NCBI GenBank assembly: GCA_013001805.1
Contig: JABDLW010000241.1
Location: 1 to 11,635 of the forward strand
Source: Saprospiraceae bacterium
GTDB taxonomy: Bacteria > Bacteroidota > Bacteroidia > Chitinophagales > Saprospiraceae
Length of the DNA stretch: 11,635 nucleotides
Direction of reading: 5' to 3'
Shown one piece after another: positions 1 through 5,004 of the stretch (positions within the stretch are counted from its first letter, which is position 1; every line of letters starts with the position of its first letter). The position numbers and the translations under genes were made by a program. Below the pieces are notes generated by a model. That model had not been told where the DNA came from. It ran no database searches and saw only the letters and a program-made list of their open reading frames with translations.

Positions 1-221
1 ACATCCTTTGCTGGTTGGTTATCTATTTGCATGGAACCTTCACCCTCCAGTATATAATATACCTCATCGACATTTAGACGATGGAGCTCGGTAGTTACTC
101 CGGACTCTACTCTGGCACGGGCTAGGGAAAGACTGCCAACTTCGGCAGAATTTAGCAGCTCGGTAATAAAGCATTTTTCACGAGTATAGATCTCCGGTGC
201 ATTTTTACTTCTGACGATCAT
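1..221 (-). CDS. Cupin-domain protein, 5' part only (3' end outside window)
   Basis: The minus strand from ATG at 221 is open to the window edge for 73 codons, beginning MIVRSKNAPEIYTREKC. Residues about 40-59 fit cupin motif 1, G-x5-H-x-[H]-x3-E-x6-G: a Gly, then His followed by Arg-Leu, Asn-Val-Asp, Glu, and VYYILEG. The second motif histidine is Leu, so the metal site, if present, lacks one canonical ligand; HxL variants occur among small single-domain cupins. Such proteins are small cytosolic beta-barrels, often of unknown substrate or phosphomannose-isomerase-like. Motif 2 lies outside the window, so catalytic competence cannot be judged. No Shine-Dalgarno is visible upstream, as is usual for Bacteroidota. 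Fold assignment is firm; function is unknown. Confidence 0.8.
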   Translation of the reverse strand, partial: MIVRSKNAPEIYTREKCFITELLNSAEVGSLSLARARVESGVTTELHRLNVDEVYYILEGEGSMQIDNQPAKD

Positions 222-280
222 TTTAAATTCAGGTTGTTGACAAAGCAAAGATGATTCATATTTCGCTAAAGAGGCTCACG

Positions 281-395
281 GCCGCTGCTGTGCATCCCTG
301 CCAGCAGCAGAGGAGTACTACCGGTTTTGGTTGTTTGATCAGGAGGCGCAGTAACGGTGACATGTGGAATAGTGATACTTCAATATTAAATGATC
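281..395. repeat. Hairpin-bearing intergenic repeat, copy A
   Basis: This copy shares a 28-base identical core (282-309) with copy B near 1046. The core forms a hairpin: GCTGCTG at 284-290 pairs with CAGCAGC at 302-308, and GCA at 292-294 with TGC at 299-301 around a TCCC loop. After the core both copies carry CTACCGGTTTTGGTT, then a GGAGG(C)-type stretch, and both end near CAATATTAAA-TGAT (381-394 here). Copy A is longer than B in the last third, as if B had lost about 25-30 bases. No coding potential was recognised. It may be a non-autonomous mobile element or a structured RNA-level repeat; the family is not recognised. Confidence 0.7.
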
Positions 396-408
396 CCACC
401 TCGGCTCG

Positions 409-477
409 CCCTAACCCTAAAGGGCACCTCCGCTCGTGTTTGGTTCTGTAACTGCGGGCAATTCACCCCTTTAGGGG
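409..477. repeat. CCCTAAAGGG / CCCTTTAGGG inverted repeat pair
   Basis: CCCTAAAGGG at 415-424 is the exact reverse complement of CCCTTTAGGG at 467-476, with a 42-base spacer. The first arm is preceded by CCCTAA (409-414), and the second is itself the near-palindrome CCCCTTTAGGGG (466-477), followed by a G-rich tail to about 490. In my recollection this motif type is common between genes in Bacteroidota. It lies downstream of the lipoprotein gene at 553-879 and could form the 3' hairpin of that transcript. A role as terminator or as a REP-like element is inferred only. Confidence 0.6.
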
Positions 478-509
478 CCGGGGGCAGGGGAGCATTCAAG
501 TTGCAATTA

Positions 510-549
510 CCACCGGTAATGGTTGTTGGCCAGGAGGCGCAACAACGGC
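510..549. repeat. Partial copy C of the intergenic repeat
   Basis: This stretch reads ACCACCGGTAATGGTTGTTGG, then CCAGGAGGCGCAACAACGG. It matches the distal part of copy A (317-356), including the shared CAGGAGGCGCA block, but lacks the GCTGCTG/CAGCAGC hairpin core. It abuts the stop codon of the lipoprotein gene (553-555), in the same orientation as copies A and B. Similarity is judged by eye over about 40 bases. Confidence 0.5.
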
Positions 550-552
550 ATT

Positions 553-879
553 TTAGTCGCTGACTGCTCGCACACAAAGCACCTCTACCTCATCACCCAG
601 GCATGGCTGATCGACATCTCTTATTTCCAGAAAGACCGTCAATGGGAGGTCCTCCATCGAAAAAGTTGCTACGAATTCTGCCGGTAGAGTAGCTCGCACC
701 GTGTCACCCTGATAACGAATAAACCATCCACCGCAACAAACACAATCACGGAAATCTGCACCCAGGATCACAGCCGTTTGATGACAGTGTGGGATGTCAT
801 CGTCATGGTCCTTACAGCAGGCCCACATCACAAAAACGCTCATCGTCGTAAGCAAAGAATAAATTAATAGGTGTTTCAT
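553..879 (-). CDS. Small Cys-rich secreted lipoprotein, function unknown
   Basis: The product has 108 residues and starts at ATG 879, with a GAGGAA Shine-Dalgarno-like stretch just upstream, unusually clear for this window. Residues 1-20 form a short charged n-region and hydrophobic core ending in a loose lipobox (VMWA-C21), so export and lipidation are likely. The mature part has eight cysteines (21, 22, 32, 46, 48, 49, 93, 102), a His/Asp cluster at 25-33 (DHDDDIPHCH), and a conspicuous DCVCCGGWF block at 45-53 followed by RYQGDTVRATLP. The CxCC-GGWF block resembles small secreted Bacteroidota proteins of unknown role; I do not recognise a named domain. The cysteine/histidine clusters suggest disulfides or metal binding, which is inference. 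The gene stands alone between repeats. Confidence 0.75.
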   Translation of the reverse strand: MKHLLIYSLLTTMSVFVMWACCKDHDDDIPHCHQTAVILGADFRDCVCCGGWFIRYQGDTVRATLPAEFVATFSMEDLPLTVFLEIRDVDQPCLGDEVEVLCVRAVSD

Positions 880-1044
880 AGTTCCTCATTTCTTACATAG
901 ACGGATACGCTTTGGTCAGGGTTGGTCCAGCATACGCATGTTTTTGAGAATCTTGAATTGGAGTTAGAGATCTGTGCAGGCTACTGCGAGATCCTGATTC
1001 ATCGAGTTTTTTGATCCATTCTGAGTTTTAAGTCCATACCCGTG

Positions 1045-1126
1045 ACCGCTGCTGTGCATCCCTGCCAGCAGCAATAGAGAAGCACTACCGGTTTTGGTTT
1101 TTGGCCGGAGGGCAATATTAAAATGA
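1045..1126. repeat. Hairpin-bearing intergenic repeat, copy B
   Basis: This copy repeats the core of copy A exactly from 1046 to 1073, with the same GCTGCTG/CAGCAGC stem, then diverges slightly (ATAGAGAAG against GAGGAGT) before the shared CTACCGGTTTTGGTT. It ends at a shared CAATATTAAAATGAT, with an internal deletion relative to A. The rest of the gap between genes, 880-1044 and 1127-1188, shows nothing I can name. Copies A and B lie about 765 bases apart in direct orientation and bracket the lipoprotein gene. Confidence 0.7.
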
Positions 1127-1188
1127 TTTAAAAGGAAGTACACAATCCCTACTTCAGATAAGTCAAACTATTTTAAGTACATTTCCAA

Positions 1189-1659
1189 ATGTCAAAATTA
1201 CACGTTATGTCAGAAAAGTTATTCTTGATCCTACTTGTAAGCCACATGCTTTTTAGCACATGCAGTACTGTGGATCAGGCCAGCAACCTCGAAGCATGGA
1301 AATCTGAAATTGAAGATGCTGAGAAGTCGTTTGCAAATATGGCAGCTGAACAAGGAATAGCCAAAGCATTCCTGACTTACGCAGCGCCTGAGGCGGTATT
1401 GATGCGCAACAATAAGATCATCCAGGGAATTGATGAAATGCAAAATCATTTTGATCAGCAAAGCACATCCGGAAGTGAAAATCTGACCTGGTCACCGGAT
1501 TTTATCGATGTATCGTCCTCGGGAGATCTAGGCTACACCTACGGTCAGTATACCTACAGTGGCATTGACGCAGAGGGTCAAATATTTGAAAGCAAAGGTA
1601 TCTTTCATACCGTTTGGAAAAGACAGTCCGATGGCACCTGGCGATTTGTTTGGGATTGA
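1189..1659 (+). CDS. NTF2-like (DUF4440/SnoaL-like) lipoprotein
   Basis: The product has 156 residues. Residues 8-24 are a hydrophobic export signal ending LFST before Cys25, a plausible lipobox. A second ATG at 1207 (Met7) would give a more typical signal peptide, so the start is uncertain; neither has a Shine-Dalgarno. The mature protein follows the DUF4440/NTF2-like pattern: an amphipathic helix (EAWKSEIEDAEKSFANMA, 35-52), a second helix, the ITQG-like IIQGIDEMQ (77-85), then strands SGDLGYTYGQYTY (111-123), FHTVWKRQSDGTWRFVWD (139-156) with the terminal W-x-x-x-WD characteristic of the family. These cone-shaped domains bind small ligands or act as isomerase-like scaffolds; no catalytic residues can be assigned. 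It is probably anchored in a membrane facing the periplasm. No operon partner is apparent. Confidence 0.85.
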   Translation: MSKLHVMSEKLFLILLVSHMLFSTCSTVDQASNLEAWKSEIEDAEKSFANMAAEQGIAKAFLTYAAPEAVLMRNNKIIQGIDEMQNHFDQQSTSGSENLTWSPDFIDVSSSGDLGYTYGQYTYSGIDAEGQIFESKGIFHTVWKRQSDGTWRFVWD

Positions 1660-1890
1660 ATGTTTTCGTAGTTCAAATAAACAAAAGTCCACGCACGAAT
1701 AACTTTCAACACTCCTGATTAGCTGGAATAATTGAACAGGGAATTCATGATACTCTTAAGGGTTTCGTAATGTTTATTTACTGCCGTTTGTTTATACATT
1801 AGATTTAGATTCAGAAATTACTCAGGCTCGAAGTAGTGCCACAGGATATTAGCAGGGTGCTCCAAAATATAATTAATAATGCCTTTCATA

Positions 1891-1980
1891 CCTGCACTGA
1901 GCGGAGTCCAAAGTACGGTAAGGAATCTGACAGATTTAGCCGGGCCTGGTGCAGGAGCGAATCTGTCAGGTTTTAAACCC
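1891..1980. repeat. Degenerate palindromic repeats in the 1660-2123 gap
   Basis: CTGACAGATT at 1927-1936 and AATCTGTCAG at 1960-1969 are exact reverse complements; with flanking A-T and G-U pairs the stem reaches about 16 bases (1922-1937 with 1959-1974). The first arm is also a palindrome by itself (AATCTG-A-CAGATT, 1924-1936). The loop contains CCTG-GTG-CAGG (1945-1955), and GTGCAGG there is also complementary to CCTGCAC at 1891-1897. CACTGAGCGGAGTC at 1895-1908 resembles another intergenic Bacteroidota repeat. A-rich tracts follow at 1997-2016. The remainder of 1660-2123 contains no convincing gene. Confidence 0.55.
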
Positions 1981-2123
1981 TATAACACGCGGTTTGAAAA
2001 AAAAACTAAAAAAAAATGTGCTCAGGGCGGTAATGTTTTGCTGAGTGCATCTATCAAACCTCGAAAACAAGATTAAGGGAACTCCTTAGTCAATTCAAAT
2101 CTTCACTTTTAAATCAAATAATA

Positions 2124-2660
2124 ATGGAACGTTTTATTTGTCTGCTCGTCTTATCCTTGGCTCTGGTAGGTGATACTTTTCCACAAAGCAATATCGTAAA
2201 AGCCCCTGATTTTCAACTTGTTGATCTCCATGGAGATATCGTGTCGATGCAAGATTACCAGGGAAAATACCTGGTCATTCATATTGCAACAACCTGGTGC
2301 CCCTATTGTAATGCTGAGGCACCCTACTTGGAAGAATTGTACCGTGAATATTTGGATAAAAATGTTGGTGTTTTAATCATTGATGTCAGGGAACCTAAAG
2401 AGTTGATCGCAAGTAAATTGCAGGATCGTTTTCAATTGAGCTTTCCCATATTATTGGATTCGGAAGGCACTGTCGCGGCCTCGTTCGCTCCTCCTGAGGT
2501 ACTTCCCGAGTTAGCTCGTGATGAAATCATGCTCGCCTCAAATATTTTGGTCGATCCTAATGGCCATATTCAGTATATGTCCTTGTTGGACACGCGAAAC
2601 TTTGATTCAAAATTAATTCACATTAAAGAAAAACTCAATGAACTCCTTCAAGAGAACTAA
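2124..2660 (+). CDS. TlpA-like periplasmic thiol-disulfide oxidoreductase
   Basis: The product has 178 residues. Residues 1-20 are a signal peptide, probably cleaved before Gln21. The rest is a thioredoxin fold of the TlpA/ResA/AhpC-TSA class: APDFQLVDLHGDIVSMQDYQGKYL (27-50, cut here in description at the family's P-D-F and G-K landmarks), then the redox motif CPYC at 59-62 after TTW, the central strands, and the ILVDPNGHI block at 141-149. The residue expected to be the cis-proline ahead of that block is Ala138, which is unusual because cis-Pro normally shapes the active site. It probably reduces or oxidises thiols in periplasmic proteins. Its 3' end overlaps the next gene by 23 bases, indicating co-translation with a DsbD alpha-type partner. 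There is no Shine-Dalgarno; the leader is A/T-rich. Confidence 0.88.
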   Translation: MERFICLLVLSLALVGDTFPQSNIVKAPDFQLVDLHGDIVSMQDYQGKYLVIHIATTWCPYCNAEAPYLEELYREYLDKNVGVLIIDVREPKELIASKLQDRFQLSFPILLDSEGTVAASFAPPEVLPELARDEIMLASNILVDPNGHIQYMSLLDTRNFDSKLIHIKEKLNELLQEN

Positions 2661-3126
2661 AATAATTCAGTTGGTCCTTGTCATTGTAGGATTTCTTGGC
2701 TGCTTCGCTGTGCAAGCTCAGGTTAATCTGATTGACGCAATTATACTTCAAGCCGATGCTGAGAATATGGTTGAAATCGATCTAACCTTTGAAGTGGATT
2801 CGGGATATTACATTCAATCTAATCAACCACTTGACAAATATCTTATTCCGACTGACTTCACAGTGACGGAATGTTCGGGTTTGGTCATTAGAGATATATA
2901 TTTTGATTCCAATCCAAAATTGGGAAAAAACCATAGTGATTCAGAAGAAATACTTGAAGGGAGATTTAACGTAAGTATCCAGGGACTCCATATGCGAAAT
3001 AATATATCCCTTAGGGGCATCTTAGAGTTTCAAGCCTGCAATCAACTTCAGTGTTTCTTCCCTCGGGAAAAAGTAGTGGCTATTAGTTTTCCAGCCGTTG
3101 GGCCGATGCCAGCATCAGGAGAGTGA
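2638..3126 (+). CDS. Stand-alone DsbD N-terminal (alpha) domain protein
   Basis: The product has 162 residues. Residues 1-28 form a signal peptide (KRTKII, a hydrophobic run, AVQAQ), so the protein is periplasmic. The remainder matches the immunoglobulin-like alpha domain of thiol:disulfide interchange protein DsbD: the GYYIQSNQP strand (56-64), LIPTDFTV (69-76), LEGRFNVSIQ (106-115), and the signature FQACNQLQCFFPR at 131-143, whose Cys134 and Cys139 are the expected redox pair (four residues apart). In full DsbD this domain passes electrons from the membrane domain to periplasmic acceptors. Here it is encoded alone, with no membrane beta domain, immediately after and overlapping a TlpA-like gene, so the two probably form a redox couple with a transmembrane reductant encoded elsewhere. 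The start at 2638 lies inside the upstream gene. Confidence 0.85.
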   Translation: MNSFKRTKIIQLVLVIVGFLGCFAVQAQVNLIDAIILQADAENMVEIDLTFEVDSGYYIQSNQPLDKYLIPTDFTVTECSGLVIRDIYFDSNPKLGKNHSDSEEILEGRFNVSIQGLHMRNNISLRGILEFQACNQLQCFFPREKVVAISFPAVGPMPASGE

Positions 3127-3160
3127 TCACTTCGAGTAGGCATCGGGAACTATGAACAAA

Positions 3161-3195
3161 GACGGAGTTTCAATTTGGAGACTCCGTTCTTTTTT
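3161..3195 (+). terminator. Rho-independent terminator of the tlpA-like/dsbD-alpha unit
   Basis: ACGGAGTTTC (3162-3171) pairs with GGAGACTCCGT (3178-3187 used) to give a 10-bp stem with one G-U pair and an AATTTG loop, followed on the plus strand by TTCTTTTTTC. It lies 35 bases after the stop at 3126. The descending arm and U-tract are also the last codons of the convergent cyclase gene, whose TGA is at 3170-3172. The minus strand has no comparable T-run after the hairpin, so it is directional for plus-strand transcripts. Confidence 0.8.
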
Positions 3196-4504
3196 CACTT
3201 TGGTTAGTCATCGTGTTCGTGATCATATTCAATGCTTCGTGCCACGCCAAGCTAATTTCCTCAGAACACTCGTCACCCATTTCCTCCTTAATAGTCTCTA
3301 AGAGAGCTTGCTTAACAATAGGGTAATGTCCTGGTTTTACTCCGTATTCCTCATGTTGTGTGCCCAGTGCTTTTAAACCCATTTTGAGGTATTCGGGACG
3401 GCTCAACATATATATTATTCCATGAAGCATATGCGTAAGCATGCTGCCCTGGGCGACCATGCTACTCGAAAACAGTGAGCGTACCTCGGGTGATAAGGAA
3501 AATACTTTTTCATAAAACCGGACGGCGAATGCCTCTTCATTCTTAAGAATCCGGTTGATCGAAGATTGAAGTAATAATTGACTTTCACCGCTAATAAATC
3601 CCTGTATTTCATAAACTTTAAAAGAACCTTCTTTGCCCTTCAGCTCAACCACAGATTCCAAACCGATATTCAACGAAGCTGGATTGATTCTCTTGAACAC
3701 AGCTTCAGAAATCAGCAATTTAGTGCTTAAATCTTTGTTTTTTGTCTGGATTCTACTGGTCACATTCATCGGATCACCAATAATGGCAAACTGCTTGTGG
3801 CGGTAATGTCCAATATTGCCAATAAAGGCCCGGCCAAAATGGATGCCAATACCTATGTTCATGTCTATTGAAAAATCTTTTAACTCCCATCTATTTAGAC
3901 GGTCGATGGCATAAAGCATTCCTAGTGCAGCTCTAATGGCATCCAAACAAATCTTCTGTGAATCTCCCCCTCCCGCACCAAATACGGCTATAATTTCATC
4001 ACCTGCATATTGATAAATGATGCCATTATTCATATATACCGGATCTCCCAGGGCGGTAAAAAATCGATTAAGAATATGAGCCAGGTCAAAATTGAGTTGG
4101 TGCCCAGCCATCGTCGTGAAATTCCGCATGTCACAAAAGAGAAACGCCATTTCCCGTTCCTCACCCATGCCCATCGGAACCGTCTCTAATTGCAAATGGC
4201 TGGTTTCCGCACTAGTCCATATCATGCGTTCTATACTAACGGGACCGCCCAACAAACGGGCTTGACACCCCAACCTGATTGTATTGTCCCATTTTCTCTC
4301 CTCCAAAAGCAGTTGTTCTTTTTTGGTCCGTGGGGACAGGTTGGAGTGTCCATCTATTACCCTTACTCTACAAGTGGTACAAATGCCATTGCCGCCACAT
4401 TCGTGTAGGTGTCGTACTTTATGCTTAATGGAATGCTGAAGGATGGTGATTCCGGTTTCTACCGGTATGTTCTTTTGCAGAATTGCATAGGTCAGATGGT
4501 TCAT
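3170..4504 (-). CDS. Ferredoxin [2Fe-2S] - class III nucleotide cyclase - globin fusion
   Basis: The product has 444 residues from ATG 4504; GGAG at 4511-4514, six bases upstream, supports this over the in-frame TTG at 4516. There are three domains. First, residues 1-95 are a plant/adrenodoxin-type [2Fe-2S] ferredoxin with Cys36, Cys42, Cys45 (CGGNGICTTC) and Cys80 (RLGCQ). Second, about 117-302 is a class III adenylate/guanylate cyclase: FLFCDMRNFT with metal-binding Asp125, YAGDEIIAVFG with Asp169, and IIGDPMNVTSR with Asn247 and Arg251. Third, about 312-436 is a globin of the flavohaemoglobin/single-domain type: FYEKVF with Tyr331 at B10, Phe345 at CD1, and QHEEYGVKPGHY with proximal His384. 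No signal peptide or membrane helix is present, so it is cytosolic. It probably makes cAMP or cGMP under control of cluster redox state and a haem ligand (O2, NO or CO). The purine-selecting Lys is Gln165, so the nucleotide is uncertain. Confidence 0.92.
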   Translation of the reverse strand: MNHLTYAILQKNIPVETGITILQHSIKHKVRHLHECGGNGICTTCRVRVIDGHSNLSPRTKKEQLLLEERKWDNTIRLGCQARLLGGPVSIERMIWTSAETSHLQLETVPMGMGEEREMAFLFCDMRNFTTMAGHQLNFDLAHILNRFFTALGDPVYMNNGIIYQYAGDEIIAVFGAGGGDSQKICLDAIRAALGMLYAIDRLNRWELKDFSIDMNIGIGIHFGRAFIGNIGHYRHKQFAIIGDPMNVTSRIQTKNKDLSTKLLISEAVFKRINPASLNIGLESVVELKGKEGSFKVYEIQGFISGESQLLLQSSINRILKNEEAFAVRFYEKVFSLSPEVRSLFSSSMVAQGSMLTHMLHGIIYMLSRPEYLKMGLKALGTQHEEYGVKPGHYPIVKQALLETIKEEMGDECSEEISLAWHEALNMITNTMTNQSEKRTESPN

Positions 4505-4510
4505 AGCTGT

Positions 4511-4514
4511 CTCC
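4511..4514 (-). promoter_or_regulatory. Ribosome binding site deciding the cyclase start
   Basis: On the minus strand GGAG lies six bases before ATG at 4504. The alternative in-frame TTG at 4516 overlaps this GGAG and has no such site of its own. The ATG start also gives the length expected for an N-terminal ferredoxin strand (MNHLTYAILQ). Confidence 0.6.
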
Positions 4515-4702
4515 AAAATGCCATGATCAAGATAATAATTTGAAAATCAATCTGGCACCATTTAGCTCCTAAGATGTATATCTGCTCCATTCCAAACTCC
4601 CCTGCGATCTATACAATGCGATGACCGTATCAACATCCGGAGCTCTTCCAAATGCAATAAGATAACTTTTTGATGTAGCATGAAAAAAAAAATTGCCATT
4701 CC

Positions 4703-4715
4703 GGTAATAATTACC
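4703..4715. promoter_or_regulatory. Perfect palindrome in the cyclase/metY divergent gap
   Basis: GGTAAT-A-ATTACC is a perfect 13-base dyad, about 200 bases upstream of the cyclase start and 290 upstream of the metY-type start. It sits next to a run of ten A residues (4683-4692). Such a site in a divergent gap could be an operator; no regulator is known to match it from sequence alone. Apart from this and the doubtful small ORF at 4775, the 4505-5004 gap shows nothing recognisable, and I see no SAM riboswitch fold ahead of the sulfhydrylase gene. Confidence 0.3.
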
Positions 4716-4774
4716 AAAATCAGTCTATAGAGTAGCAAATAGATAATTAGTTCAAATACAAAAAATCGAAAACA

Positions 4775-4969
4775 ATGAGAAATGTCAAAATTAAAGAAGT
4801 CGCTCGCAGGGAATCGAATGAATCCATCGCTTCGGGGGCTGCAAAGGCGAATCAAAAAATCGCAACGAAAGAGTATCCTTATCAAAGCATGAAAACGGAA
4901 ATCGAAAAAATTGCCCAACCCATTCACTTTCATAGCTTGAAGAAATTCTACCAACGGTCGAATTCTTAG
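4775..4969 (+). CDS. Doubtful small basic ORF, 64 residues
   Basis: ATG at 4775 opens a 64-codon frame ending in TAG at 4967-4969, 35 bases before the sulfhydrylase gene and in the same direction. The product is hydrophilic and strongly basic (MRNVKIKEVARRESNESI at the start, SLKKFYQRSNS at the end), with no signal peptide, cysteine or recognised motif. The leader is A-rich without a Shine-Dalgarno, which is not decisive here. The opposite strand carries an overlapping, Phe/Leu-rich frame (4562-4954) that looks like its antisense shadow. It may be a leader peptide or no gene at all. Confidence 0.25.
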   Translation: MRNVKIKEVARRESNESIASGAAKANQKIATKEYPYQSMKTEIEKIAQPIHFHSLKKFYQRSNS

Positions 4970-5004
4970 AAGCTAAATTAATTCATTTAAAATCAGATCA
5001 AATT

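Noticed and set aside
251..451. Plus-strand 66-codon ORF
   Set aside because: It runs through repeat copy A and the CCCTAAAGGG arm; composition follows the repeats and there is no start signal or protein-like pattern.
386..577. Minus-strand 63-codon ORF
   Set aside because: It overlaps the lipoprotein 3' end and the palindromic repeats, and its codons simply mirror the G/C-rich repeat.
281..1126. Repeats as a CRISPR array or integron attC sites
   Set aside because: Only three unevenly spaced copies of unequal length, no uniform spacers, no Cas genes or integrase, and no GTTRRRY/RYYYAAC core-site pair.
1879..2076. Plus-strand 65-codon ORF
   Set aside because: It is built from the CACTGAGCGGAGTC and CTGACAGATT repeats and an A-tract; no credible start or fold.
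3170..4504. Flavohaemoglobin with a reductase
   Set aside because: The globin is C-terminal and there is no FAD/NAD reductase module; the middle domain has class III cyclase motifs.
4562..4954. Minus-strand 130-codon ORF with a hydrophobic stretch
   Set aside because: Starts at TTG without a ribosome site; its Phe/Leu/Ile richness is what an A-rich opposite strand gives. Could only be revived by conservation evidence.
4516..5004. SAM riboswitch ahead of the sulfhydrylase gene
   Set aside because: The leader is A-rich and no SAM-I or SAM-II type helices or conserved core could be found by eye.
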